A DNA stretch of 64,000 bases from Kitasatospora cineracea (lineage in GTDB: Bacteria > Actinomycetota > Actinomycetes > Streptomycetales > Streptomycetaceae): the NCBI RefSeq assembly GCF_003751605.1, contig NZ_RJVJ01000002.1, positions 806,001-870,000 on the forward strand, written 5' to 3'. The notes under the pieces are model-generated. The model was given only the letters and a program-made list of their open reading frames with translations, was not told the DNA's origin and did not search any database. Positions within the stretch are counted from its first letter, which is position 1. The number at the start of each line of letters is the position of its first letter. The position numbers and the translations under genes were made by a program. Of the stretch, positions 50,387 through 60,400 are shown piece by piece.

Positions 50387-51523
50387 TCAGTGCCTTCCGC
50401 TCTGGGTGAGGTGCGGCGTCATCGGGACGTGCACGGGGGGACGGGGCGCGGACGGCGCCGGGGGGAGCGGGGCGGTGCCCTGGTCCTGGCCGCCGAGGTC
50501 GGCGGTGATCGCCGAGTCCGCGTCCTGGTAGCTCTGGCCCATCGCCTTCAGGCCGTCCGCGATGTTCTTCAGGTCGCCGGAGAGCTCCTTGAGGACGGCC
50601 AGGGTGTCGTGGCTGTAGCTCAGGTAGCCCTTCTCCCCCTCCGCGAACTTCTTGCCGGAGTCGTCGTTGCCCCAGGGGTTCTGGGACTCCAGCGACGGCA
50701 GGTAGCCGCTCAGCGCGCTGCTCAGCGCGGCCACCTGCTCGGACGCCGCGAGCAGCGGTGAGACCGCCGCCAGGTACTGCGCGGGGTCGACCCGGAAGCC
50801 CGCCCCGGTGTTGCCCGCGCCCCCGGTGGTTCTGGCGGCGGCGCCCGCGGGCTGACGGGGCGTCATCGTCGTGCCCGCCGGAACGGTGCCCGTCTCCTTC
50901 GCCACCCCGGGCACCGTCCCGGCCCGGTCCGTCGGCACCCCTTCCGACGCCGCCCGGCCCACCTGCTCGGCCGGAACCGTCCCGTCAGCAGCCCTGAGCG
51001 GCACCCCTTCCGTGGCGGGCACCCCGGCCCGGTAGGCGGGGATCGTCCCGTCCGTCGCCGTGAGCGGCACCCCCTCCGATGCCGGAACCCCAGCCTGGTA
51101 GGCGGGGATCGTCCCGTCCGTCGCCCTGAGCGGCGCCCCCTCCGATGCCGGAACCCCGGCCCGGTACGCCGGGAAGGTCCGCTCGCCGAACTCCGCCGGT
51201 ATCCCCTCCGTCGCGGGCACCCGCTCCTGGTACGCCGGGAACGTCCGCTCGCCGAACTCCGCCGGCACCCCCTCCGCGGACGACCTCGCGGTGTAGGCGG
51301 GGAACGTGCCGTCGGGCAGGACGGTGCCGATCCGGGCCGGTTCCACCCCGTCGGGCAGGACCGTGCCGATCCGGGCCGGTTCCACTCCGTCGGGCAGGAC
51401 GGTGCCGATCCGGGCCGGTTCCACTCCGTCGGGCAGGACGGGTTGGGCGGGGACGGTGCCTTCGGGGTAGTGCCGGGCGGTGTGGGCCGGGGTGGTGAAC
51501 CAGGCGGGCTCGTCGGTGGTCAT
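50387..51523 (-). CDS. Repeat-rich WXG100-family protein
   Basis: A 378-residue protein in two parts. The first 230 residues are low-complexity repeats: LPDGVEPARIGTV three times, then units of about 22 residues around PAYxAGVPASEGVPLxATDG. The last part is a WXG100-type helical hairpin with NPWGNDDSGKKFAEGEKGYL, the WG-D-G turn of actinobacterial ESX partners, followed by a long helix (LKELSGDLKNIADGLKAMG). It probably pairs with another WXG protein for export. It is spaced 18 bases from the gene before and six from the giant effector after, so it belongs to the same operon. The start ATG has GCAGAGGA upstream. Confidence 0.8.
   Translation of the reverse strand: MTTDEPAWFTTPAHTARHYPEGTVPAQPVLPDGVEPARIGTVLPDGVEPARIGTVLPDGVEPARIGTVLPDGTFPAYTARSSAEGVPAEFGERTFPAYQERVPATEGIPAEFGERTFPAYRAGVPASEGAPLRATDGTIPAYQAGVPASEGVPLTATDGTIPAYRAGVPATEGVPLRAADGTVPAEQVGRAASEGVPTDRAGTVPGVAKETGTVPAGTTMTPRQPAGAAARTTGGAGNTGAGFRVDPAQYLAAVSPLLAASEQVAALSSALSGYLPSLESQNPWGNDDSGKKFAEGEKGYLSYSHDTLAVLKELSGDLKNIADGLKAMGQSYQDADSAITADLGGQDQGTAPLPPAPSAPRPPVHVPMTPHLTQSGRH
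51311..51427 (-). repeat. 39-bp coding repeat, three units
   Basis: Units 51311-51349, 51350-51388 and 51389-51427 differ at only one or two bases and encode LPDGVEPARIGTV-type repeats; a partial fourth follows. Confidence 0.95.
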
Positions 51524-51541
51524 GGGGGGTCCTCTGCTGGT

Positions 51542-53407
51542 TCAGTCGGTCGGGGCGGCGAGGCGGGTGAGGGCGGCGCGCAGGAAGGGGCTGGGGACCT
51601 GGTAGCCGCCTTCCTCCCGGATGGGTGCGGGCTTGGCCTCGGCGGCGGCGGTCGGGGTGGCCGGGGTGGTGGACGTGGTGGAGGTGGTGGCCGCGTCGGG
51701 TACGGCGGGTGCGTCGGGGTGGCCGCGGCGGGCGGCGGCGGTCCTGGCGCGGTCGAGGTAGGCGTCGTCGCGGTCGGCGGCCTGGGTGGTGGCGTCCTGG
51801 GACCTGGTGCCTTCGCCGCCGACGGCCGTCGCGGTGTCGCCGGGGGCGGCGGGGCCGTCGTCCGCGGTGCCGTCGGTGTCGTCGGTGCCGCGCAGGACGC
51901 CGGCCAGCAGGGCGAGGGCGTCGCTCTCGCTGGCGGGGGTGACGGGGGTCTCGGCGGGGGCGGCCTCGGTCTCGGGGGCGGTGAGGGCGCCGTCGGCGCG
52001 GGCGTCGTCGAGCCAGCGGCGGCGGGCCTGCTGCCACTTGCGGTCGCGCGGGTCGGTCTCGGCGGCCTGGCCGAGGATGCCGCGGTCGGTCTTCGGGAGG
52101 TCCTCGTCCTCGGTCTCGGCGCCGAACCGGCTGGGGCTGAGGAAGCGGTTGCCCTTCTTGCCGTCCTTGCCGGCTCCGCCGCGTCCGCCGCCACCCATGC
52201 CGCCGGGGCCGTGGGCTCCGGCGGCGGTGCCGCCGGGTCCGGCCCCACGTCCGGACCCGGCGGCGGAGAGGAGTCCGGCTCCGGCCCGGCCGACGGCGGA
52301 GGCGGCTCCGCCGAGGCCGTTGGCGGCGGCGCCCGCGGTCCCACCCGCCAGTGCGCTGCCGCTGCCGCTGCCGCCGAGGCCGAACGCCCCGCCCCCCGCC
52401 CCGCCGCCCGCGCCGCCGAACGGGGACAGCGCGCCGGAGCCGGAGCCCCCGCCGAGCGCGCTGCCCGTGTCCAGCCCGGACAGGCCGGCCAGGCTCAGCC
52501 CCCCACTGGGACTGAGCGGGAGGGGGGAGTAGACCGGCAGCTTGCCGCTGCCGGAAGTGAAGTCGGGGACGGTCGGCATCGCCGGGGTGAGCGGCTTGAA
52601 CGGCTGGATCGCGGGCGTCTTGCCCTTGCCCAGGCCCGCGCCGCCGCTGTGCGAACCGAGGCCGCCGGGCCCGCCCGCCCCGGAGCTGCCCGCCCCGGAG
52701 CCGGGTCCGCCGCCGTCCGGACCGCTGCCGCCGGATCCGCTGCCCGCGCCGCCGTCCGCGCCGGGGGGCGGGGTGATCCCGTCCAGGCCGGTGCCGGGGC
52801 CGCCCGCACCGGCACCGCCCGCACCGGCGCCGCCGCCGTTGCTGCCGTTGAGGGCGCAGGTCTTGGCCATGCCGGTCATGTCGGTGATGTGGTCGGCGCT
52901 CTGCCGGAGCATGCCGTCGACGTTGCTGCCGACCTGGCCGATGTACTGGTGGTAGACGGCGGCGGCCTGCTTGACGCCCTCGGACTGGGCGATGTCGCTC
53001 TTCTTGCCGGCCGGGTGGGACGCCATGTACTCCTTGGCGTACTGGAGTTCGCGGATCATCTCGTTCTTGGTGCCGGTCACGGCCTGCGCCGCGCCGTGCA
53101 GGCTCTGGGCGATCGCCTGCCCGGCCTGCAGGGTGGTGGCGACGTGCGAGCCGGCCCCGGAGGCGAACTTCTGCAGGTACTGGGAGAAGCTGTCGGCGGC
53201 GGGGCCGGACATGCTGGACATCGCCCGCTGGGCGGCCTGGACGATGCCCTGCACGTGGCCGTCGGCGGCCTCGTTCCACCGGTCCCAGGCGGCGGCGAGC
53301 TCCGCGATCAGGTCCTCGTTCCCGTCGGGGAAGAAGATGTCCTTGCCGTTCTCGTTGTTCTGGACGGTCTTGAGCACGTCGGCGAGTTCGGCGGGCAGCA
53401 GGATCAT
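51542..53407 (-). CDS. WXG100-like protein with long Gly-rich region
   Basis: A 621-residue probable ESX substrate or structural partner. Residues 20-185 are helical: LIAELAAAWDRWNEAADGHV, a central turn MSGPAADSFSQYLQKFASGA, and AIAQSLHGAAQAVTGTKNEM, like the PPE/CpnT-like WXG100 head. Residues 190-420 are Gly/Ala/Ser/Pro-rich. The last 200 residues include a better-ordered stretch with RDRKWQQARRRWLDDARADG and an acidic TPETEAAPAET segment, and end PSPFLRAALTRLAAPTD. No catalytic motif is visible. It is 87 bases downstream of a short WXG-like gene and 18 upstream of the repeat protein. Confidence 0.75.
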   Translation of the reverse strand: MILLPAELADVLKTVQNNENGKDIFFPDGNEDLIAELAAAWDRWNEAADGHVQGIVQAAQRAMSSMSGPAADSFSQYLQKFASGAGSHVATTLQAGQAIAQSLHGAAQAVTGTKNEMIRELQYAKEYMASHPAGKKSDIAQSEGVKQAAAVYHQYIGQVGSNVDGMLRQSADHITDMTGMAKTCALNGSNGGGAGAGGAGAGGPGTGLDGITPPPGADGGAGSGSGGSGPDGGGPGSGAGSSGAGGPGGLGSHSGGAGLGKGKTPAIQPFKPLTPAMPTVPDFTSGSGKLPVYSPLPLSPSGGLSLAGLSGLDTGSALGGGSGSGALSPFGGAGGGAGGGAFGLGGSGSGSALAGGTAGAAANGLGGAASAVGRAGAGLLSAAGSGRGAGPGGTAAGAHGPGGMGGGGRGGAGKDGKKGNRFLSPSRFGAETEDEDLPKTDRGILGQAAETDPRDRKWQQARRRWLDDARADGALTAPETEAAPAETPVTPASESDALALLAGVLRGTDDTDGTADDGPAAPGDTATAVGGEGTRSQDATTQAADRDDAYLDRARTAAARRGHPDAPAVPDAATTSTTSTTPATPTAAAEAKPAPIREEGGYQVPSPFLRAALTRLAAPTD

Positions 53408-53494
53408 GGCGGGCGGCTCTCTCGGGCGCGGACGGGGAGCGGGGCGGAGGGACGGGGCGGGGCGGACGCGGGGACGCGGCGGGGTGACCGGGCG

Positions 53495-54127
53495 TCAGAT
53501 GTAGTTGCGCTGGCCGCCTCCGCCGCCCGTGTGGGTCTCGGGGGGCGGGGCGGGCTTGTTGTAGTCGAGGTCGGGCGCGGTCGGGTCGTGGTACCCGATG
53601 CCGGGCGCGGGCGCCGGGGCCGGGGCGGGCGCGGAGACCGGCTGGCCGGCCGGGACGGACGGCACCTCGGCGGAGACCGGGACCCCTTCGGACGCGGGCA
53701 CGGCGGGGATGAGCGGCGCCGACAGCGGCACGGCGGGCTGCGTCTTGGCGACGGCGTCCACCGCGGTGGCGCCGGTGCCGCCGGTCTCCGTGCCGAGCCG
53801 GCGCAGGTCGGCGGCGTGCTCCTCGTCGACGCTCTGGTGGCGGGCCGCCATGGTCTGGAGGTTGGCGCCGACCGCGGCGGCGTTCCGCAGGAACTCCCGG
53901 ATGCCCTCCAGGACCTGGGTCTGGTGGGTGCCGAGGCCGCCGATGCCGGAGGTCTCGCCGATCAGGGACTTGCCGAGCAGGTCGCTGCCGTAGACCTTGT
54001 CCTGGACCTGCTTGACCTTGGCCTCGAGCTGGTTCATCGGGCCGTTCAGTTCGTCGAGCAGTCCGGCGATGGTCTTGGCCGCCGCCTGTACCTCGTCGAG
54101 GTCGATCTGCACCGTCTCGCCCGCCAC
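53495..54127 (-). CDS. Small WXG100-like protein, first gene of the effector operon
   Basis: A 210-residue protein. The first 110 residues are two long helices (VQIDLDEVQAAAKTIAGLLD, LEAKVKQVQDKVYG, REFLRNAAAVGANLQTMAAR) of WXG100/LXG type. The rest is Pro/Ala-rich with PAVPASEGVPVSAEVPSVPA and ends GGGGGQRNYI. GTG 54127 is chosen because GGAGGGG precedes it; the frame extends to 54376 with Arg/Thr-rich sequence that does not look like protein. VPASEGVP recurs in the repeat protein two genes on. It opens the run of minus-strand genes that ends with the giant effector. Confidence 0.75.
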   Translation of the reverse strand: MAGETVQIDLDEVQAAAKTIAGLLDELNGPMNQLEAKVKQVQDKVYGSDLLGKSLIGETSGIGGLGTHQTQVLEGIREFLRNAAAVGANLQTMAARHQSVDEEHAADLRRLGTETGGTGATAVDAVAKTQPAVPLSAPLIPAVPASEGVPVSAEVPSVPAGQPVSAPAPAPAPAPGIGYHDPTAPDLDYNKPAPPPETHTGGGGGQRNYI

Positions 54128-54404
54128 CGCGCCCCTCCAGGGTGTCCGTGTCCGATGGGACCGCGGACCGCCGGTGCGGTCCGTACGGTCCGTTCGGCGG
54201 CGGAGTGCCGGGGGCCGGTCCGGTCGGGCGGGGTCGGGTGGGCCGGAGCCGTGCACGCGCCTGGAGCCGGCCGGGCGGGTCCGCGCTGCCGTGCGGCCAT
54301 CCTCCCGAGGGGCGTTTGCCTTTCGGCTGCGCCTGGTTAACGTCCCATTGTCAGCGCGGCGCGTGACGCGGATCACGCCCGGCGCGGGGGCGGGTGACGG
54401 GGCG

Positions 54405-57278
54405 TCAGACGGGCGACAGCAGGTCGGCCCGGAGGCGGTGCGCGGCGGCGGCGTGGCCGTGTCCGGCGGCGTCCTCGGCGCGGGCCAGGGCGCGCAGGAC
54501 CTCGGCGGTGGCCTCGTCGTGGCCGACCTGTTCGGCCTCGGCGAGGGCGGCGCCGAGCCGGGCCCGGGCCTCGGGGTGGCGGCCGAGCGCGGAGAGCGCC
54601 TCGCCCGCGGTGGTGTGCAGCAGGACGCGGCGCGGGTCGGAGTGGGTGCCGGTGCTCAGCGCGAGGCCGTGCAGGGCGTGGTCGAGGGCGGGCCGGGGGC
54701 GTCCGGTGCCCAGGTGGTGGCGGGCCAGGTTGAGCAGGGCGAGGGCGGTGGTGTGCGGGTGGTCGGCGGCCAGGGCGATCTCCAGGGCCTGAGCGAGTCC
54801 GGCTCCGGCGGCGGCGTGGTCGGCGAGTTCGGAGTGGACGGCGGCCAGGTTGATCAGGGCGATCGCCCGGCCGACCTGGTTGTCGGCCCGGGCGGCGAGT
54901 TCGGCGGCGGGGGCCAGGCAGGCGGCGGCCTCGTGCAGGCGGCGGTTGGAGACCAGGACCCAGCCGAGCAGCGCCCGGACCTGGCTCTCGCCGTCCAGGT
55001 CGCCGGCCTCCACGGCGGCCTCCAGGGCGAGTTGGAGCTGCGGAACCCAGCCGTCGCGGACCCGGCGCAGGATCAGCGGCCACTGGGTGAGCACCAGCCG
55101 CCAGGTGCGTTCGGGGGTGGCGGTGGCGATCACCTCGGCGAGCGTCTCGCGGTGCGCGCCGAGCCAGTGCAGGGCGTCCCCGATGGCGGTGAACTCCGGT
55201 ACGGTGCGCTGGCGGTGGCTGCCGGCGGGCGGTTCGCAGCACGGCTTGCTGCCGGGTTCGGCGCACTGCGCGGCGGCCAGGCCCGCGTACAGGTACTGGT
55301 CGGCGAGCCGGGCCCGGGCGGTGCGCTGCTCGGCGCGGGAGGTCTCGGCGGCGAGCTGGCGGGCGTACAGCCAGACCAGGTCGTGCAGGGTGTACTGCTC
55401 GGCGTCGGTCTCGGTGACCAGGTGGGTGGCCGCGAGCCGCTCCAACGCCTGGGCGGCGTCCGGGTGTTCGAGGTCGGCGAGGGCGGCGGCGGTGTAGGCG
55501 TCGACCATCGGGCCGGGGTGCAGGCCGAGGGCGCGGAACAGCCGGGCGGCGGTGGGCGGGAGCTGTTCGCAGGAGATCCGCAGGGCGCTGGTGACGCTGA
55601 TCTCCTCGGCCGCCAGGTGGTTCAACCGGCGCTGCTCGTGCCGCAGTTGCTCGGTGACGGCGGCCAGGCCGCGGCGCGGGTCGGCGGCGGCCTTGGCGGC
55701 GGCGATCCGCAGCGCGAGCGGCAACCCGTCGCACAGGTCGGCGAGTTCGCGGGCGGCCTCGGGTTCGGCGGCGATCCGGGCCGGGCCGAGCACCCGGGCC
55801 AGCAGCGCCGAGGACTCCTCCGGGCCCAGCACGGACAGCGGGACGGGACGGGCGAGTTCGGAGGCGACCAGGCCGAGCATCCGGTGCCGGCTGGTGACCA
55901 GCGCGGCCGAGTCGGCGCCGGCCGGGAGCAGCGGGCGGACCTGCTCGGACTCGCGGGCGTTGTCGACCAGGACGAGCAGCCGGCGGCCGGTGGTGGCCCG
56001 CCGGTAGAGGGCGGCGCGGCCGGCCAGGGTGGGCGGCAGGTCCTCGTGGGCGGTGCCGAGGGCGGCCAGGAACTCGGCCAGCACGTCGCCGAGTTCGCGG
56101 TCGGGGCGGTCGCTGAAACCGCCGAGGTCGGCGAACAGCACGCCGTCGGGGAAGCGGTGGCCGTGCCGGTGCGCCCAGTCCAGCGCGAGCGCGGTCTTGC
56201 CGACCCCGGCCGGGCCGGTGACCAGCGCGATCGCACCGTCCGGCCCGGTGCTCAACGCGTCGCCGAGGGCGGCGAGTTCGGTGCCCCGGCCGTAGAAGCC
56301 GCGCGGCGGCCGGGGCAGCAGGTCGACGGCGGGCAGCTCGGCGGCGTCCCGGTCCGGGGCCTTGGCCGGGGGCGTGGCCGACGAGAGCACGGGTGCGGGC
56401 GCCGGGACGACGGGCGCGGCCGGCCGCAGCCGGCCCCGCTGGACGGGGATGCCGGGCACCCCGACCGGCGCCGCGGCGGGTCCGGCGGTGTCGGCGGGCC
56501 CGGCGGCGTGGTCCGCCCCGGCGGCCGCGGCCGCGGCGCCCTCGCCGCGCAGGATCCGCTCGTACGCGGCGTTCAGGGCCCGGCCGGGGTCGACGCCGAG
56601 GCGGTCGGCCAGCGACTCCCGGGTGCGGTGGTACCAGGTGATGGCGTCGGACTGCCGACCGGCCCGGAACAGGGCGAGCATCAGCGCGGAGACCAGCGAC
56701 TCGCGCAGCGGGTGGGCGACCGTCTCGGCGCGCAGCAGTTCGGCGGCGCGGGCGGGTTCGCCGAGTCGCTGGAGGTGGTCGGCGAGGGTCTCGACGGCGG
56801 CGAGCCGGTTCTCCTCCAGGGTCTGCCGCCAGGCTTCCAGCGGGGCGCTGGGGACGGTGCCGGTGAGGGCGGGTCCGCGCCACAGGCCGAGGGCGTGCTC
56901 GAGGGCGCCGACCACCTCGGTGGAGCGCTGCTCGGTGCGGGCGGCGGCCACCAGCGCGTCGAACTGCTCGACGTCGAGCAGCCCTTCGGGCAGGCACAGG
57001 GTGTAGGCGTCGCCCGCGGTGGTCAGCCCGACGCCGTGCCGGCCGGCCCCGGCCTCGGCGAGCAGGGCGCGCAGCCGGGAGATGTGGCTCTGCACGACGG
57101 TGCGGGCGTTGGCGGGCGGTTCGTCGACCCAGAGCGCCTCGGTGAGCTGGGCGACGGACACCGCGCGGTTGCGGCGCAGCAGCAGGAGGGCGAGCAGACT
57201 GCGCCGCTTCTCCGGCCCGAGCCGGAGCTCGCCGTCGGCTCCGTCCGCGGCAACTGCCCCGAGCAGCCGGAATTTCAC
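54405..57278 (-). CDS. AfsR/SARP-type transcriptional regulator
   Basis: A 957-residue regulator. Residues 1-95 are the OmpR-like winged helix (FRLLGAVAADG, then SLLALLLLRRNRAVSVAQLT and VQSHISRLRALL). About 95-250 are the bacterial transcriptional activation domain. A Pro/Ala linker follows. From 320 comes an NB-ARC ATPase with Walker A TGPAGVGKTALA (about 353-361) and Walker B LLVLVDNA. The last 300 residues are TPR-like. Such proteins sense ATP state or partners and activate antibiotic or secretion genes by binding heptameric direct repeats near -35. GTG 57278 is chosen, with GGGGGG upstream; a second possible ATG is at 57302. Two TATCCGG copies exactly 11 bases apart lie just upstream, so self-regulation is plausible. 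Confidence 0.88.
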   Translation of the reverse strand: MKFRLLGAVAADGADGELRLGPEKRRSLLALLLLRRNRAVSVAQLTEALWVDEPPANARTVVQSHISRLRALLAEAGAGRHGVGLTTAGDAYTLCLPEGLLDVEQFDALVAAARTEQRSTEVVGALEHALGLWRGPALTGTVPSAPLEAWRQTLEENRLAAVETLADHLQRLGEPARAAELLRAETVAHPLRESLVSALMLALFRAGRQSDAITWYHRTRESLADRLGVDPGRALNAAYERILRGEGAAAAAAGADHAAGPADTAGPAAAPVGVPGIPVQRGRLRPAAPVVPAPAPVLSSATPPAKAPDRDAAELPAVDLLPRPPRGFYGRGTELAALGDALSTGPDGAIALVTGPAGVGKTALALDWAHRHGHRFPDGVLFADLGGFSDRPDRELGDVLAEFLAALGTAHEDLPPTLAGRAALYRRATTGRRLLVLVDNARESEQVRPLLPAGADSAALVTSRHRMLGLVASELARPVPLSVLGPEESSALLARVLGPARIAAEPEAARELADLCDGLPLALRIAAAKAAADPRRGLAAVTEQLRHEQRRLNHLAAEEISVTSALRISCEQLPPTAARLFRALGLHPGPMVDAYTAAALADLEHPDAAQALERLAATHLVTETDAEQYTLHDLVWLYARQLAAETSRAEQRTARARLADQYLYAGLAAAQCAEPGSKPCCEPPAGSHRQRTVPEFTAIGDALHWLGAHRETLAEVIATATPERTWRLVLTQWPLILRRVRDGWVPQLQLALEAAVEAGDLDGESQVRALLGWVLVSNRRLHEAAACLAPAAELAARADNQVGRAIALINLAAVHSELADHAAAGAGLAQALEIALAADHPHTTALALLNLARHHLGTGRPRPALDHALHGLALSTGTHSDPRRVLLHTTAGEALSALGRHPEARARLGAALAEAEQVGHDEATAEVLRALARAEDAAGHGHAAAAHRLRADLLSPV

Positions 57279-57319
57279 CGTGTACCCCCCACTGTGGTGC
57301 ATTGTTCGGTGAGGGAGGC

Positions 57320-57337
57320 TATCCGGTCGTTATCCGG
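57320..57337. promoter_or_regulatory. Heptamer direct repeat, SARP-box-like
   Basis: TATCCGG occurs at 57320-57326 and 57331-57337, an 11-bp period as in SARP binding sites. On the minus strand it reads CCGGATA twice, about 42-60 bases before the regulator start. AACAAT (57306-57301, minus strand) could be the -10 element. Confidence 0.45.
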
Positions 57338-57356
57338 TGCACACCACCGGGCCCGC

Positions 57357-57440
57357 CGCAGTGCCCCGCCGGACGGGCCCGGTGCCCCACCGGACGACCG
57401 CAGTGCCCCGCCGGGCGGATCCGGTGCCCCGCCGGGCGGC
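57357..57440. repeat. 21-bp tandem repeat, four units, between giant gene and regulator
   Basis: Units start at 57357, 57378, 57399 and 57420 and read near CGCAGTGCCCCGCCGGACGGG. A degenerate part continues to the stop codon of the giant gene at 57471. The spacer holds no gene. Confidence 0.85.
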
Positions 57441-57470
57441 GCGGTGCCGCCCGACGGGTGCCCGGTGCCG

Positions 57471-60400
57471 TCAGGCGGACGGCGCCCCCGCCGCCCGCAG
57501 CGCCTCGACGTGCCGGCGCATCGCCTCGACCCGGGCGGCCGCCGCCGCGGCCGCCGGTGAGGTGCCGCCGGCCGACTCGCCCGGCCCGGCTTCCGGCGCC
57601 GGGGCCGGGACCGGCTCGGGGCGGCGGTGGCTGAGCATCAGCTCGCGGCTGCGGTCGGAGCGGGCGGTGATCCGGTAGTCCCAGTCCTGGCCGTGCTCGG
57701 ACGGGCCGGCGAACCGGACGGTGACCTCGCGGGGCGAGACGCCCGGCTTGAAGTAGGTCTCCGCCTCGATCTCCCCGATCCGCTGCACCGGGTCGCCGTC
57801 CAGGGTGAACTGCCGGTGCATCGGCAGTCCGGGACCCTCGCCGCTGACGGTGAGGTGCAGCACCCCGCCCGCCCCCGCCGCGCCGTTGCCGAGCAGCGGC
57901 AGGACGGCGCCGGAGGCGGTGGCCATCGCGGAGGTGAGCAGGCCGCTGGCCGGGCCGTGGTCGGTCCAGGTCTCGCGCCGGACGTCGTACGGCCGGTCGG
58001 TCGGCCAGCCCTCGCGGGCGCCGGTGACCAGGTCGTCGAGGGTGAACGGCCCCTCGGCGCTGCGTCGCACCACGTAGTCGAGCGCCCGGCGCACCTCGGT
58101 GGCCGGCAGCGGTTCCCCGGCGGGGGCCTTGAGCAGGTCGCCGAGCAGGCCGGCCGCGGACTCGGAGCTGCCGCCGGAGAGTTCGACCAGCCGGTGGGTG
58201 GCCTGGATCCGCTGCTGGGCGAGCGGGGTGCCCGCGGTGAGGGCCTGGCCGTAGGCGGCCCGGCCGAGCCGCACCGTGCCGGCCAACTGCTCGCGTTCGG
58301 CGGGCGTGAGCGCCCCGTGGTCGTAGCCGCCGCTGCTGCCGTGGACCGCGTCGTGCACCTGGTCGAGCAGGCGGCCGCCCTCGGTGAAGTGCGGGGTGCC
58401 GTCCCGGTGTTCGGGGCTGAAGGCCCGGTACTGGTCGCCGGGGACGTCCACGGTGCGGGACTCGCCGCGCGGGACGTCCAGGGTGATGGGCAGCAGGCCC
58501 TTCTCGACGACCGGGTCCTTGCCCTTGTCGAAGAACGTCACCTCGACCTCGGCGTAGCCCTGGTAGCGGTCCACGGGGGCCGCGAACTTGCCGTTGGAGA
58601 CGGTCTGGCCGGCCTCGTTGAGGCTGCCGCCCTCCCGCCACAGCCGCTGGGCCCCGGCGGTGATCCCCGGGCTGGTGGTGACGTCGCCGGTGATCTTGGC
58701 GCCGACCTGGGCCTGGGCGCCCGCGTGGTTCGCGGACAGGTCCGAGCGGGCGGTGCCGGAGGCCGTCGTGTTGGCGGGGCTGAGGTCCGTCTTCTCGTTG
58801 CTGCCGTCGTGCTCCAGCGAGACCACCTTCACGCCGACCTCGACGCCCTTGCCGCCGCCGAGCGTGACCCGGTTGGTCGGGGCGGTCGCGCTGATCCCCC
58901 CGCCCTGGCTGGCGGTGCCGAACATGGCGGACAGGTGGCTGTGCGTGGTGAGCGCGTTGACCTTGGGCTCCAGCTCCTTCCAGGAGGTCTTCCCGAAGTA
59001 GTCCTGCCCGCGCAGCCGCACCACGTCCCGGACGCCGCCGACGTCGCCGAGCCAGCGCAGCGCGTCGGTGTCACGCAGGCCGTTCTCCCAGATCCGCTCC
59101 GGCGGCACCGGGACCGCGGTGGTCTCCGGCGCCTTCACCGGGACGGTGCGCGCCGGGTCGTCGACGACCTCGTCCCGCCCGTACTTGTCGTTCGGGTCCG
59201 TCTCCTCCTCGGACTTCCGGCCCTGCGGCTCCGTCTTGCCGCCTTCCGTCTTGCTGCCTTCCGTCTTGCCGCCTTCCGGAGCCTTCGTCGGCTCTGTCTT
59301 GCTGCCTTCCGGGGCCTTCGCCGGGGCGGTCTCCCCCTCGGGGGCCTTGGCCGCCGGCGCCTTCCCGTTCACGAAGGGCTCCACCGGGACGGTCTCGCCG
59401 GTCTCCACGATGGTCTCGAAGCCGACCGTCGCGGTGCGCCGCTGGTGGACCGAGGTGCCCACCCACGGCTTGCGGGTGATGGTGAACTGGAGTTCCGCCT
59501 CGCCCCGGTAGGCACTGCCGGGCAGCTTCGACTTGGTGGCCAGGCCGGCCGTGGTCGACTCGGTCCGGACCTCCGTGTGGTCGTGGCCGTGCCCGCCGGT
59601 GCCGGTCAGTCCGGCGGTCACCGAGACCGGTGCGCCGGGGATCGGGGCCGCGCCGGTCGCCCCGAGGACGCCGATCTTGGAGTTGCCGCCGCCCTCGGTC
59701 CGGGCGAAGGTGCGCTGCACGTCGGTGCCGGCGTTGAACTCGGTGGTGCCGGACTCGCCGAGGTGCTCCATCCGGTCCCGCAGCACGGCGCCGACTCGGA
59801 CGGTGGTCCGGCCGTGCCGCACCACGATCTCGTCACCGGCGGTCATGCCCTTGAGCCGGGACTGCAGCCGGTCCGGGGTGAGCTCCGCGTCCAGCTTGCG
59901 GCTGATCCCCTCCCAGTCGCTGCCGAACGGGTTGCGCTCGGGCCGGGCCGCGCCGTCCGGCCGGGCGCCGCCGCGGCGGGGCTTCCAGCCGGACTCCACC
60001 TGGTCCCGGATCGACTCGCCGAGCGTCCGCCGCGGCCCGGGCGCCCCGCCGCCCGTACCGGCCGAACCGTTCCGGTCCCCCAGCGCGTGCACGTCGGTGA
60101 CGATCGCCGAGGAGTCCAGCCGCCGCCGCTCCACGAAGCCCTTCGGCTGCCGGGAGGTGGTCCGCCCGGTCGGCTCCGCGTCCTTCTTCCCGTCCTTCGG
60201 GTCCTCCTTGGGTGCGTCCTTCGGGGCCTCCTTGGGGGCCTCCTTGGGGGCTGCGCCCTCCTCGTCCTTCGGGGCCGGGGCGGTGTCCTCCTTCTTCGGC
60301 ACCGGGACGGCGTCGCGCTCCGGCACCGCGACCCGGGCCACCGTGTCGACCTGGTGGGTGACCGAGCCGTCGGCGATGCCCAGCCGCTTGAATTCGACCT

